DNA from: Firm-04 sp045628085
GTDB lineage: Bacteria; Bacillota; Clostridia; Oscillospirales; Ruminococcaceae
DNA: 64,000 nt
Assembly: GCA_045628085.1 (NCBI GenBank)
Contig: JAZQOZ010000106.1
Span: 1 to 64,000 of the forward strand
Direction of reading: 5' to 3'
Made by a program: the position numbers and the translations under genes. Positions 49,700 through 58,022 of the stretch are shown one piece after another (the first letter of the stretch is position 1; every line of letters begins with the position of its first letter). Under the pieces are notes generated by a model. It saw only the letters and a list, made by a program, of their open reading frames with translations. It ran no database searches and was not told the DNA's origin.

Positions 49700-52099
49700 T
49701 CAGATTTTATCAATCAGATGTGCGATATATTTCAGAATGGTAATGACATCATTGGAATCCAGCGTGCCGCTCCGGTCAGCATCCGCATTGCGCATACCCT
49801 GCTCAGACACGGCCGCATCGGGATCCTCTGCAAGCATTCTTGCAAGCAGTACCGCATCCGAGACATCGACCTCATCGGACAGATTGACATCACCGTACAC
49901 AATTTCTGCTTTCTCATTCTCTGTGACTGTTGTCGTTTCAGATGATGCAGGCGTTGTCTGCGCAGTTGTTTCTTTCACGGCCGTTGTCGTGACTGTTGTT
50001 GCAGACGCAGTCGTCGTTGTCGCAGTCGTGACTGTCGTTGTTGCAGAAGGCTTTGTCTCTGCTGTTGAGACTGTACCGGAAAGGCTTGTATCCTTGAGTG
50101 TACCGCCGTTCACTGCAAACCAGTTTTTCAGCGATGCGGTATCCGTTATCAGCTGATAACTGCCTGACGGGATATACGAAAGCGATGCATTTGTATCAAA
50201 ATCGCCGTATTTGTTATCGCTGGCAACCTTCTGATTTTTGTCCGTGACCGTGACTGCCTGCATATCACCCTTGCAGCCCGTCAATGTATCATGGAAGCTC
50301 TTGATCGCACCGAGCTTGACCTGCTGCGGATTCTTGCAGCTTTCAAAGAGATTGTATTCCGAGAAAATATACGCATTTGCACGCGGATTCTGGCAGTAGC
50401 TTGTCTGTCCTTCAAAGACATTGTTATACATATGAATATTCGCCTGACGGGCAAGCGGGCCGCGTGATTCGCATTTATTCCAGTAGTTATGGTGGAACGT
50501 GATATTGTACTGCACATTGGAATCCGATGCGCCGACCAGATTCGTCTTGTGATATCCCTCATAGTAATTGCAGCTGTTGGTGAAATACATTCCGCGCTTG
50601 AAATCGCACGCACCGTCACCGCCTGCCTTATCCGATTCAGCCGGATTTGCGATCGACGGCGCATAGAATGCGTTATTATGGATCCAGCAGCGCTCAACGG
50701 ATGCTGTCAGCGAATCTCCGGACTGAACGCCTTCCATGCCGATACAGTCCTCCGGCACATTCCGGAAGCTGACATTGCGCACTTCAAAGCTCTTGCCGAG
50801 TGCCGGATTGCTCTCTGAACAGATAAAGTGCAGTCCCCAGCCGTTGATGCAGGCATCCGTACCGATTCCCTCGATCGTGATATCCTTTCCGGACTGCATT
50901 CTTGCCATAAAACCGTTGTCACCGACCGAACCGCCGAAATCCTCGGAATCATACGCAGTCAATCCGGAAGGTGCAGTCACATTGCCGATAATACGAATAA
51001 CAAGCGGCGTACCGTCCTTGGCGATCTTCTCGATGATTCCCTGATTGGTATTGGCAGAACCGCCCTTTGAGCTTTTGCCGCCGCCGACATCCTTACCGAC
51101 TGAATTGAGGATATTGCCGATACCGGAAACGGTCGTACCGTCCTTTGATTTGACCGTAACAGTATTCTTATTGCTGTCCGTCACATAGAGAACGATCGCA
51201 TTCTCCTTGAGTGTACCTGCATCGGTATATGCGCCGACACCTGCGGTATAATTAAAGTGTGCATAGCCGGAACGATCCTGCGCCCCGACGCTGATCTCCT
51301 TGATATCCGCCGCACCCTTTTTCGTTTCGATATGCAGCGTGTATGTGCCTGCCGGAATGCCGGGGATATCCACACGGACACCCTCTTTTGTATCGCGCAC
51401 CAGATATGTCAGGTCATCGCCGGAAAGCGAACCGTTCACCTTGCCGCTGTAGGAAACCGCCGTCACATCTGCATCCTGTACGCCGGACAATACAGCATAG
51501 AGCATCTCATTCCAGCCGCCCGATTTGACAACTTTGAGATCGCCGGAAACAGTCTGCGAACCGCTGTACTGCGTGGTCGTTGCGGCCGGCTGTGATGCCT
51601 GTGTACCGGCAGTCGTCACGACTGGCACAGTACCATCACCCTTGACATCAATATAGAACAGATTGGAACTGCCGCTGCCTTTTGTGATCGAATGGTCGCC
51701 TGCACCAAGCGAAACGGTCAATACTGTTTTGCCGGTAATATCATATTTCTGACTGTCCACATAAATCGTTGAACCGTCCTGGATCGCAAGCGTCATTTCG
51801 GCATTGCCTGCTGTAGAAAATGTGATGCTGGTCGCGCTCTCCATTTTCAGGCATTGTGTCAGCGTCATTCCGTTATATGTCGATGTACCCTTTCCGGTTG
51901 AGAGATTACCGGTGATCGTAAAGTAATCGCTCTGTGTTCCCTGCGTCGTGAAATTATGGCTCACTGCGCCGCTGATCGGCGCTGCTGCGGCTGAAAACGC
52001 AGCCGGTTCAGCTGCTGATACCTGCGGCAAAGCCGCTGCGGTGAACCCGATGCAGAGCATCGCTGCCGCCGCCATACTGACTGTCTTTTTCTGATGCAT
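49700..52099 (-). CDS. Family 1 pectate lyase with dockerin
   Basis: 799 residues. Signal peptide (about 1-29); a beta-rich module (about 40-155) and a second (about 170-270) that may bind carbohydrate; then a PL1 right-handed beta-helix (about 275-660) with SGLTAYDSEDFGG, ITIEGIGTDACINGWG, CWIHNN, GDGACDFKRG, ITFHHNYWNKCESRGPLAR and MYNNVFEG. A Thr-rich linker (about 665-725) leads to a C-terminal type I dockerin (VNLSDEVDVSDAVLLARMLAEDP and ADADRSGTLDSNDVITILKYI). The enzyme would cleave polygalacturonate by beta-elimination in the cellulosome. Its dockerin closely resembles that of the cohesin-dockerin adaptor. Confidence 0.92.
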   Translation of the reverse strand: MHQKKTVSMAAAAMLCIGFTAAALPQVSAAEPAAFSAAAAPISGAVSHNFTTQGTQSDYFTITGNLSTGKGTSTYNGMTLTQCLKMESATSITFSTAGNAEMTLAIQDGSTIYVDSQKYDITGKTVLTVSLGAGDHSITKGSGSSNLFYIDVKGDGTVPVVTTAGTQASQPAATTTQYSGSQTVSGDLKVVKSGGWNEMLYAVLSGVQDADVTAVSYSGKVNGSLSGDDLTYLVRDTKEGVRVDIPGIPAGTYTLHIETKKGAADIKEISVGAQDRSGYAHFNYTAGVGAYTDAGTLKENAIVLYVTDSNKNTVTVKSKDGTTVSGIGNILNSVGKDVGGGKSSKGGSANTNQGIIEKIAKDGTPLVIRIIGNVTAPSGLTAYDSEDFGGSVGDNGFMARMQSGKDITIEGIGTDACINGWGLHFICSESNPALGKSFEVRNVSFRNVPEDCIGMEGVQSGDSLTASVERCWIHNNAFYAPSIANPAESDKAGGDGACDFKRGMYFTNSCNYYEGYHKTNLVGASDSNVQYNITFHHNYWNKCESRGPLARQANIHMYNNVFEGQTSYCQNPRANAYIFSEYNLFESCKNPQQVKLGAIKSFHDTLTGCKGDMQAVTVTDKNQKVASDNKYGDFDTNASLSYIPSGSYQLITDTASLKNWFAVNGGTLKDTSLSGTVSTAETKPSATTTVTTATTTTASATTVTTTAVKETTAQTTPASSETTTVTENEKAEIVYGDVNLSDEVDVSDAVLLARMLAEDPDAAVSEQGMRNADADRSGTLDSNDVITILKYIAHLIDKI

Positions 52100-52262
52100 G
52101 ATCCTTTTATCCTCCTAAAAATCACAAAAACTGATATATTTTTTTCCATAACCGATCTTTGCAGTTATGTTTATTTAGAACCTTCCGACTGGGCTGCCGA
52201 CAGAGCTGCTCGGGGGATGCACAGCCTGCCTGCACAGTCCGGTGAATCCGGTTTCCTTATAT

Positions 52263-52291
52263 ATCATACTGCATTCCTCTGCTTTTTTCAA
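52263..52291 (-). promoter_or_regulatory. Promoter of the pectate lyase gene
   Basis: Minus strand TTGAAA (52286-52291), 17 bp, TATGAT (52263-52268), leaving a leader of about 150 nt. Confidence 0.6.
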
Positions 52292-52334
52292 TGATTTATC
52301 ATAACGAACAACTGCTCAATTATCAGCCGATATA

Positions 52335-52371
52335 CAAAAAACAGCACACAGTCTTTCGGCCGTGTGCTGTT
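52335..52371 (-). terminator. Terminator of metA and the DUF4190 gene
   Basis: AACAGCACAC (52340-52349) pairs with GTGTGCTGTT (52362-52371), then a T-run on the minus strand. Confidence 0.85.
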
Positions 52372-52394
52372 CTCCTGATTTAATTTGTCTGCGC

Positions 52395-52994
52395 TCAGGC
52401 AGGGATCATAACACCCATATCGGGATCGATCTTGACTGCGCTCTCCGAATCGCTGACCGTTGCAGCCAGACCGGGATTTGTCAGAGCACCGGCTTTGTAC
52501 TGCTGCAGCAGAGCATCCATGATATCTTTGAATGTGATACCATACTTATCCAAGATCTCTGTATACGGAGATTCCGTATACTTTTCGAGGAATTCCGGAA
52601 TCGTACCGTCTTCTTCATAAGCAGGGAATATTTCATCCTGTTCTGAAAGGATACGGGTATAGTCGGTCACGATCTCCTCAGAATACGGCAGGATCTCGCG
52701 GAGCGAGAATGCGACGCCGACGATCACAAGCAGGCTCAGGACCGCTGTGATAATACCGGTCACTGCAAGGCCTGTTCCGTCCTGATGCTTGCACAGTGCA
52801 ACGATACCGAAAATGATCGCAAGCGGTGCGGTGATAATATTCAGACCGCAGCAGCAAAGAAAGAGAATACTCAGGATACCGAGCACCAGAGAAGCGATCG
52901 AAAGACCTTTCTTGCGCTTCGGCTGCTGCGGCACGGTTACATTGACGCCCTCATAGCCATTTGTGGGCTGATTCTGAAAATTGTTTTCTTCCAT
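52395..52994 (-). CDS. DUF4190 domain membrane protein
   Basis: 199 residues. A polar N-terminus with PQQPKRKKGLSIASLVLGILSILFLCCCG, then two membrane helices with PLAIIFGIVALCKHQDGTGLAVTGIITAVLSLLVIV, the DUF4190 pattern. A soluble C-terminal region of about 90 residues follows, with no family I know. It lies 27 bp downstream of metA on the same strand. Function unknown. Confidence 0.8.
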   Translation of the reverse strand: MEENNFQNQPTNGYEGVNVTVPQQPKRKKGLSIASLVLGILSILFLCCCGLNIITAPLAIIFGIVALCKHQDGTGLAVTGIITAVLSLLVIVGVAFSLREILPYSEEIVTDYTRILSEQDEIFPAYEEDGTIPEFLEKYTESPYTEILDKYGITFKDIMDALLQQYKAGALTNPGLAATVSDSESAVKIDPDMGVMIPA

Positions 52995-53021
52995 AATAAA
53001 TACTCCTTTGTCAAAATGTCC

Positions 53022-53969
53022 TCAGACATCCATTTCCCAGTTCCAGTTACGCAGCGGCAGTTCACCGAGATCAAACGGTGTCCGCTGATAAACACAATAA
53101 TTCAGCCAGTTTGAAAACATTAGATTTGCATGACAGCGCCACGAAAAATGCGGCAGTTCCGCCGGATCGTTATGCGGAAAATAGTTGAACGGCATTTCAA
53201 TATCCAGTCCTTTTTCACGATCGCGGAAATATTCTGCGGCAAGTGTATTGCGGTCATATTCGGAATGTCCGGTGATAAAATACTGTCTGCCGTTGCGGTT
53301 TGCAACGATATGTACGCCGGAAATATCCGAGCTTGTCAGAACCACCAGTTCCTTCACCTTTTCAATATCTTCCCTGCGCACTTCGGTATGACGCGAATGC
53401 GGTACATCGAATACATCATCAAATCCGCGCAGCAGCAGAGAATTGCTTACCTCTGCGCGATGCGGAAAGATACCGAACATTTTTTGGGGGAGCTGATATT
53501 TCGGCACACCGAAATGATAATACAGACCTGCCTGTGCGCCCCAGCAAATATGCATCGTGCTGAAAACATGGGTTTTCGACCATGCCATCAGCTCGCAGAT
53601 CTCCTGCCAGTAGTCAACCTCCTCAAAGGGAAGCTGCTCGACCGGTGCGCCGGTGATGATCATGCCGTCAAAGAACTGACCGCGGATCTCATTCAGCGTG
53701 GTATAGAAGGCATCCATGTGGCTCTGCGAGGTGTTTTTGGAAATATGCGACTCCATGCGCAGCAGCGAAATATCGACCTGAATCGGCGTATTGCTGAGCA
53801 AGCGCAGAAGCTGCAATTCCGTTTCGAGCTTCTTCGGCATGATATTCAGCACCAGAATACGCAGCGGACGGATATCCTGATGCGCGGCGCGGTCAATATC
53901 CATGACAAAGATATGCTCATTCAGAAGCGCCTGATAAGCAGGCAGCTCCGGTGAAATACAAATCGGCAA
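53022..53969 (-). CDS. metA: Homoserine O-acetyltransferase (MetA type)
   Basis: 315 residues. MetA activates homoserine for methionine synthesis. LRILVLNIMPKKLETELQLLRLLSNTPIQVD and the catalytic Cys142 in HICWGAQAGLYYHFG are intact, with the later GHSEYDRNTLAAEYFRD and NYFPHNDP motifs. Residue 111 is Glu (TGAPVE); in this family Glu at this position goes with acetyl-CoA and Gly with succinyl-CoA, so acetyl is predicted. The start is a rare TTG, placed by the AAAGGAG site and by MPI-type N-termini in homologues. Confidence 0.94.
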   Translation of the reverse strand: MPICISPELPAYQALLNEHIFVMDIDRAAHQDIRPLRILVLNIMPKKLETELQLLRLLSNTPIQVDISLLRMESHISKNTSQSHMDAFYTTLNEIRGQFFDGMIITGAPVEQLPFEEVDYWQEICELMAWSKTHVFSTMHICWGAQAGLYYHFGVPKYQLPQKMFGIFPHRAEVSNSLLLRGFDDVFDVPHSRHTEVRREDIEKVKELVVLTSSDISGVHIVANRNGRQYFITGHSEYDRNTLAAEYFRDREKGLDIEMPFNYFPHNDPAELPHFSWRCHANLMFSNWLNYCVYQRTPFDLGELPLRNWNWEMDV

Positions 53970-53986
53970 GGGAAACTGCTCCTTTC

Positions 53987-54033
53987 TCCCCCGCAGTCAA
54001 ATGGGGGAATGACCGCCGCATTCAGCAGCGGTC
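53987..54033 (-). promoter_or_regulatory. Paired hairpins upstream of metA
   Basis: GACCGC/GCGGTC (54011-54033) and TCCCCC/GGGGGA (53987-54008) lie between the end of the oadA-like gene and the metA ribosome site. The first may end the upstream transcript. The second touches the ribosome site region and could affect metA translation. I see no SAM riboswitch signature. Confidence 0.45.
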
Positions 54034-54059
54034 GCCCGAAGCATTTTCATTGCAGGGAT

Positions 54060-55457
54060 TTATACGGGATGGATCTGCTTTTCAGCATTCCCGTGAACGC
54101 CGTCCAGACAGAACATCTGATCGCGGCGCTTTTCAAAGAACTTCACCGCAACCTGACCGAACTGTGCATAGGAGAGAACGTCCTCATCCTGTGTTGTCCA
54201 CTCTGCACATTCTTCACGCAGCTTATCCAGCTCCGGTTCGAGCAGGTCTGCCGGACGGCAGGTGATCGGCTCTGCTCCTTTGAGGATCATCTTCTGGAAT
54301 TCCGGATCGATCGGCAGCGGTGTTTTGCCGTATTCGCCGCGAACCATTGCACGGAACTCCTTTGTGACCATCTTGTAGCGCTCGCCGCTGATGATATTGA
54401 ACACAGCCTGTGTACCGACGATCTGAGAGGTCGGGGTAACAAGCGGCGGGAAGCCTGCATCCTTACGGACACGCGGTACTTCTTCCAGAACAGCCGTGAG
54501 CTGATCTTCCTTGCCTGCCTGTTTGAGCTGCGAAAGCAGATTCGAGAGCATACCGCCCGGAACCTGATAGATCAGCGTCTTTGCATCGGCAGCAAGCATC
54601 TTCGGATCAAGCAGACCGGATTTGATATACTTTTCACGCAGTTCCATGAAGAACGGACGCAGTGAACTCAGCTTGACAAGGTCAAGACCGGTATCATATT
54701 CTGTTCCGGCAAATGCAGCGACCATAGATTCTGTCGGTGCATGGGATGTTCCGAGTGCCAGCGGGCTCATTGAAGTATCAATGACATCAACGCCGGCCTC
54801 AGCAGCCTTGATCAGGCACATGGAAGCCAGACCGGAAGTATAATGCGTATGCAGCTGGATCGGCAGGTTTGTCGCCTTTTTCAGTGCCTTGACGAGCGAT
54901 TCTGCACGATACGGTGTCAGCAGCGCTGCCATATCCTTGATACAGATGGAATCTGCGCCTGCATTTTCGATCTGCTTTGCATACTTGACATAGTATTCAT
55001 CGGTGAATACATCGCCGGTCGTAAAGCTCATTGCGACCTGCGTATGTGCGCCCTCTTTTTTCGCCGCATTGATCGCGGTTTCGAGGTTGCGGATATCATT
55101 CAGTGCATCAAAAATACGAATGACATCAATACCGTTTGCAATGGACTTCTGTACGAAATATTCGACTACATCATCTGCATAATGACGGTAGCCGAGCATA
55201 TTCTGTCCGCGGAACAGCATTTGCAGCGGTGTTTTCGGCATATTCCGCTTCAGGGTACGCAGTCTTTCCCACGGATCTTCATTGAGGAAGCGCAGGCAGG
55301 AATCAAATGTCGCGCCGCCCCAGCATTCGATCGAACGGAAGCCGACCTGATCCAGTTCCGGCAGGATCGGCAGCATCTCGTCCGTTGTCATACGTGTTGC
55401 GATCAAAGACTGATGCGCGTCACGCAGTACGGTTTCTGTAATTCCAATTTTCGCCAT
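54060..55457 (-). CDS. oadA: Oxaloacetate decarboxylase alpha / pyruvate carboxylase B-like carboxyltransferase
   Basis: 465 residues. The TIM-barrel carboxyltransferase domain has ITETVLRDAHQSLIATRM, ECWGGATFDSCLRFLNEDPWERL, RIFDALND, the metal-site HTHYTSGLA and the catalytic-lysine region IKDMAALLTP. The C-terminal PYC/OADA domain follows to about residue 450. There is no fused biotin domain; that protein is encoded next door. The enzyme would move CO2 between biotin and oxaloacetate/pyruvate. It forms an operon with the biotin carrier and a second carboxyltransferase gene. Confidence 0.92.
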   Translation of the reverse strand: MAKIGITETVLRDAHQSLIATRMTTDEMLPILPELDQVGFRSIECWGGATFDSCLRFLNEDPWERLRTLKRNMPKTPLQMLFRGQNMLGYRHYADDVVEYFVQKSIANGIDVIRIFDALNDIRNLETAINAAKKEGAHTQVAMSFTTGDVFTDEYYVKYAKQIENAGADSICIKDMAALLTPYRAESLVKALKKATNLPIQLHTHYTSGLASMCLIKAAEAGVDVIDTSMSPLALGTSHAPTESMVAAFAGTEYDTGLDLVKLSSLRPFFMELREKYIKSGLLDPKMLAADAKTLIYQVPGGMLSNLLSQLKQAGKEDQLTAVLEEVPRVRKDAGFPPLVTPTSQIVGTQAVFNIISGERYKMVTKEFRAMVRGEYGKTPLPIDPEFQKMILKGAEPITCRPADLLEPELDKLREECAEWTTQDEDVLSYAQFGQVAVKFFEKRRDQMFCLDGVHGNAEKQIHPV

Positions 55458-55475
55458 ATTCGATCACACTTTCTG

Positions 55476-55862
55476 TCAGCCGATAACGGCGAGCGCATCG
55501 CCCGGATTGACGCTGCTGCCCTTTGTCGTATTGACTGCGAGGATCGTGCCGTCCTCCGGTGCAACGATATCGTTCTCCATCTTCATTGCCTCAAGGACAA
55601 AGAGAACCTGACCTCTTGAAACGGTGTCGCCTGCCTTGCACTTCACATCAAGGATAGTGCCGGGCATCGGAGCGGAAACCGGTGTGCCGTCTGCCGCAGA
55701 AGCAGCCGGTGCTGCCGCCGGAGCAGGAGCCGGTGCTGCTGCAGCCGGTGCGGGTGCTGCTGCCGGAGCAGGTGCGGCAGCCGGAGCTGCGCCTGCGCCG
55801 AGTTCCTCGACAACGACATCATACTGCTTATTATTCACGGTTACACGAAACTGCTTGCTCAT
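55476..55862 (-). CDS. Biotin carboxyl carrier protein
   Basis: 128 residues. A short beta-strand N-terminus (FRVTVNNKQYDVVVEEL), an Ala/Pro-rich flexible linker (about 22-58), and a biotinyl domain with the biotin-accepting Lys94 in EAMKMEN. The linker lets the biotin swing between the two carboxyltransferases encoded on either side. Gaps to its neighbours are 18 and 55 bp. Confidence 0.95.
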   Translation of the reverse strand: MSKQFRVTVNNKQYDVVVEELGAGAAPAAAPAPAAAPAPAAAAPAPAPAAAPAASAADGTPVSAPMPGTILDVKCKAGDTVSRGQVLFVLEAMKMENDIVAPEDGTILAVNTTKGSSVNPGDALAVIG

Positions 55863-55917
55863 GAGTTCATCCTCCTGATTTTATATTACAGTAAAATAGA
55901 CACGCTCTGACCGTTGA

Positions 55918-57258
55918 TCAGAACGGGATATTGCTGTGCTTCTTCGGCATATTGGAAACGCGCTTGCCTTCGAGCATATCAAGTGCATCCACAACAGCCT
56001 GACGGGTTTCGCCGGCGGCGATCACGGCATCGACTGCACCGATCTGTGCTGCTTTTTCGGCAGATGCCAGTGTACGCTTATATTCATTTGCAAGCTCAGT
56101 GCGCTTTGCATTTACATCGGCAGCGCCCTTGAGCTTATCATGCCACAGGAATTCGACAGCCGCTTCCGGACGCATCGGTGCGATCGCGGCATCCTTCCAT
56201 GCGATGACGTAATCACTGCCTGCACCTCTGCCTGCGATCGCGGAGAATGCAGCGCCGCAGGCTTCTCCTGCGATCAATGCGATCTTGACGGTCGTTGCCT
56301 CGGCATAAGCGCCGCAAAGCTGCGTCATGGCACGAAGCGAACCGTTTCTCGCAGCATCGGTATCGGCTGCAAAACCAATCGTATCCAGCACTGTCAGCAC
56401 CGGAATGGAGAACGCATCGCAGGTGCGGACAAAGCGTGCCATTTTTGCGGAATCATCAACAGTCAGCGCATCTGCGGAAGCGCAGGTCGTAATGATGCCA
56501 ACTGCCTGACCGCGAACGGTTGCCAGAGCAGTTTCAACAGAGCTGCCGAATGCGGTATAAAGCGGCAGGATTGAGCCTGCATCGGCAATACCGCTGAGCA
56601 GCGTATCTTTTGTGCAGGCGGTTTCCGGCTCATCAAACTCTGCGACCGGCGCACCTGCGAGATTATTTTCCGGAAGTTTCCGGAGCAGGGATTTGACCTG
56701 TTCTGCGGCATCTGCATCATCCTTGCAGACAGCTGCAACGATACCTGCCTTTGCGGCAGTCTCCGGCTTTGCGGCATCCGTCCCGAAGGGCGGTGTCAGA
56801 TAAAGCTCTGCGGATTCGACTGCGATCACAAAATCCGCTTCGGCAGCGAGCAGAGCCGCACTGCCTGCGCAGACACCCGCGATCACGGAGATCTGCGGTA
56901 CAACGCCGGACAGTTTTGCGGCGCAGGCGATCAGCTTGCCGTAAGCCGTCAGGGAATCGGCAGTACCGTCCACATAAACGCCGTTGGAATCATAAATGCC
57001 GACGATCGGCGTACCGGTCTTTGCGGCGAGGGAATACAGCCGCTTGATCTTTCCGGCAGTATTCTTGCCCATTACGCCGTCATTGACATCCGATGCCTGA
57101 GCAAACGCGCAGACAGCCTGTCCATCGACATAGCCGTGTGCGCAGATGACCGCTGCCGGTGCATCCTTTTCGTTTCGCAGCGCATCCAGCTCGGTGAACA
57201 CACCGCCGTCAAACAGCGCACTCAGACGTTCTCTTGCTATTGTTCCGATTTTATCCAT
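55918..57258 (-). CDS. Acyl-CoA carboxylase carboxyltransferase-like subunit
   Basis: 446 residues, shorter than the usual 510 or so of the MmdA/PccB family. Two crotonase-like halves: ASDVNDGVMGKNTAGKIKRLYSLA, PIVGIYDSNGVYVDG and SVIAGVCAGSAALLAAEADFVI in the first, and VLDTIGFAADTDAARNGSLRAM, KIALIAGEACGAAFSAIAGRGAGSDYVIAW in the second. Some of the acyl-CoA-binding glycine-rich turns differ from the norm, so substrate is uncertain. The start at 57258 is the first good Met after a GAAAGGA site 13-14 nt away. It is the first gene of the operon with the biotin carrier and oadA. Confidence 0.82.
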   Translation of the reverse strand: MDKIGTIARERLSALFDGGVFTELDALRNEKDAPAAVICAHGYVDGQAVCAFAQASDVNDGVMGKNTAGKIKRLYSLAAKTGTPIVGIYDSNGVYVDGTADSLTAYGKLIACAAKLSGVVPQISVIAGVCAGSAALLAAEADFVIAVESAELYLTPPFGTDAAKPETAAKAGIVAAVCKDDADAAEQVKSLLRKLPENNLAGAPVAEFDEPETACTKDTLLSGIADAGSILPLYTAFGSSVETALATVRGQAVGIITTCASADALTVDDSAKMARFVRTCDAFSIPVLTVLDTIGFAADTDAARNGSLRAMTQLCGAYAEATTVKIALIAGEACGAAFSAIAGRGAGSDYVIAWKDAAIAPMRPEAAVEFLWHDKLKGAADVNAKRTELANEYKRTLASAEKAAQIGAVDAVIAAGETRQAVVDALDMLEGKRVSNMPKKHSNIPF

Positions 57259-57319
57259 AAAAACGTACGCATCCTTTCGTGGTTCCGTTATCAGTCCATA
57301 CTGGAATCCATACTGTTTA

Positions 57320-57348
57320 ATTATACCATATATCCCCATAAAAAGCAA
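57320..57348 (-). promoter_or_regulatory. Sigma-A promoter of the carboxyltransferase operon
   Basis: Minus strand TTGCTT (57343-57348), 17 bp, TATAAT (57320-57325). Confidence 0.8.
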
Positions 57349-57456
57349 GCCTAATTTCCTGCCGCGGCGCAATAAATTTTCAGTGAATCTGCATCATTCC
57401 GGCAGAAAGAATCATCCTGACAGAAACCGCGCCGCCTGCGATGCAGTTGATTTCTG

Positions 57457-57485
57457 TTGACATTGCAGATGAATCATGCTATAAT
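57457..57485 (+). promoter_or_regulatory. Sigma-A promoter of the GNAT gene
   Basis: TTGACA (57457-57462), 17 bp, TATAAT (57480-57485): full consensus. Confidence 0.85.
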
Positions 57486-57527
57486 AACGGCAAATATATT
57501 CTGCGGCATCATCGGGGAGGTATGCGC

Positions 57528-57965
57528 ATGATAATCAGAGAAATTACGGAAAATGATTTTGACGGTCTGATGCGGCTTTATATGCAGCTTCATGACAATC
57601 CTTTTCCGGAAAAGGACGAACGTGTACTTGATATCTGGAACAGTATTCTGAATGACGCAAACCATCATATCATCATTGCAGAAGAAAACGGTATGCCGGT
57701 ATCTTCCTGTGTCTGTGTGATCATCCCGAACCTGACACGCGGACAGCGTCCATACGCTTTTATTGAAAATGTCATTACCGATCAGCATTACAGAAAAAAG
57801 GGATATGCAACGGCTTGTCTGAATTATGCAAGGGAAATCGCAAAGCAGGCGGACTGCTATAAAATGATGCTGCTGACCGGCTCAAAAGAAAAAGCAATAC
57901 TCGATTTCTATGAACAGGCAGGATATAATCAGAATGACAAAACTGCTTTTATTCAATGGCTGTGA
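57528..57965 (+). CDS. GNAT family N-acetyltransferase
   Basis: 145 residues. The acetyl-CoA-binding motif A is clear: AFIENVITDQHYRKKGYATACLNYAREIAKQADCYKMMLLTGS, with the DFYEQAGY motif B region near the end. Substrate unknown. Of two close ATGs the second (57528) is 7 nt from GGGGAGG and is preferred. It has its own consensus promoter and a terminator. Confidence 0.88.
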   Translation: MIIREITENDFDGLMRLYMQLHDNPFPEKDERVLDIWNSILNDANHHIIIAEENGMPVSSCVCVIIPNLTRGQRPYAFIENVITDQHYRKKGYATACLNYAREIAKQADCYKMMLLTGSKEKAILDFYEQAGYNQNDKTAFIQWL

Positions 57966-57980
57966 TGAAAACAAAAAATG

Positions 57981-58018
57981 ATGCCCCGATGCGATCCGTA
58001 TTTGCATCGGGGCATTTC
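57981..58018. terminator. Bidirectional terminator
   Basis: ATGCCCCGATGC (57981-57992) pairs perfectly with GCATCGGGGCAT (58004-58015), flanked by an A-run on the left and TTT on the right. Confidence 0.85.
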
Positions 58019-58022
58019 ATAA

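Noticed and set aside
54060..55862. Complete sodium-pumping oxaloacetate decarboxylase operon
   Set aside because: The membrane beta subunit and gamma subunit are not encoded here.
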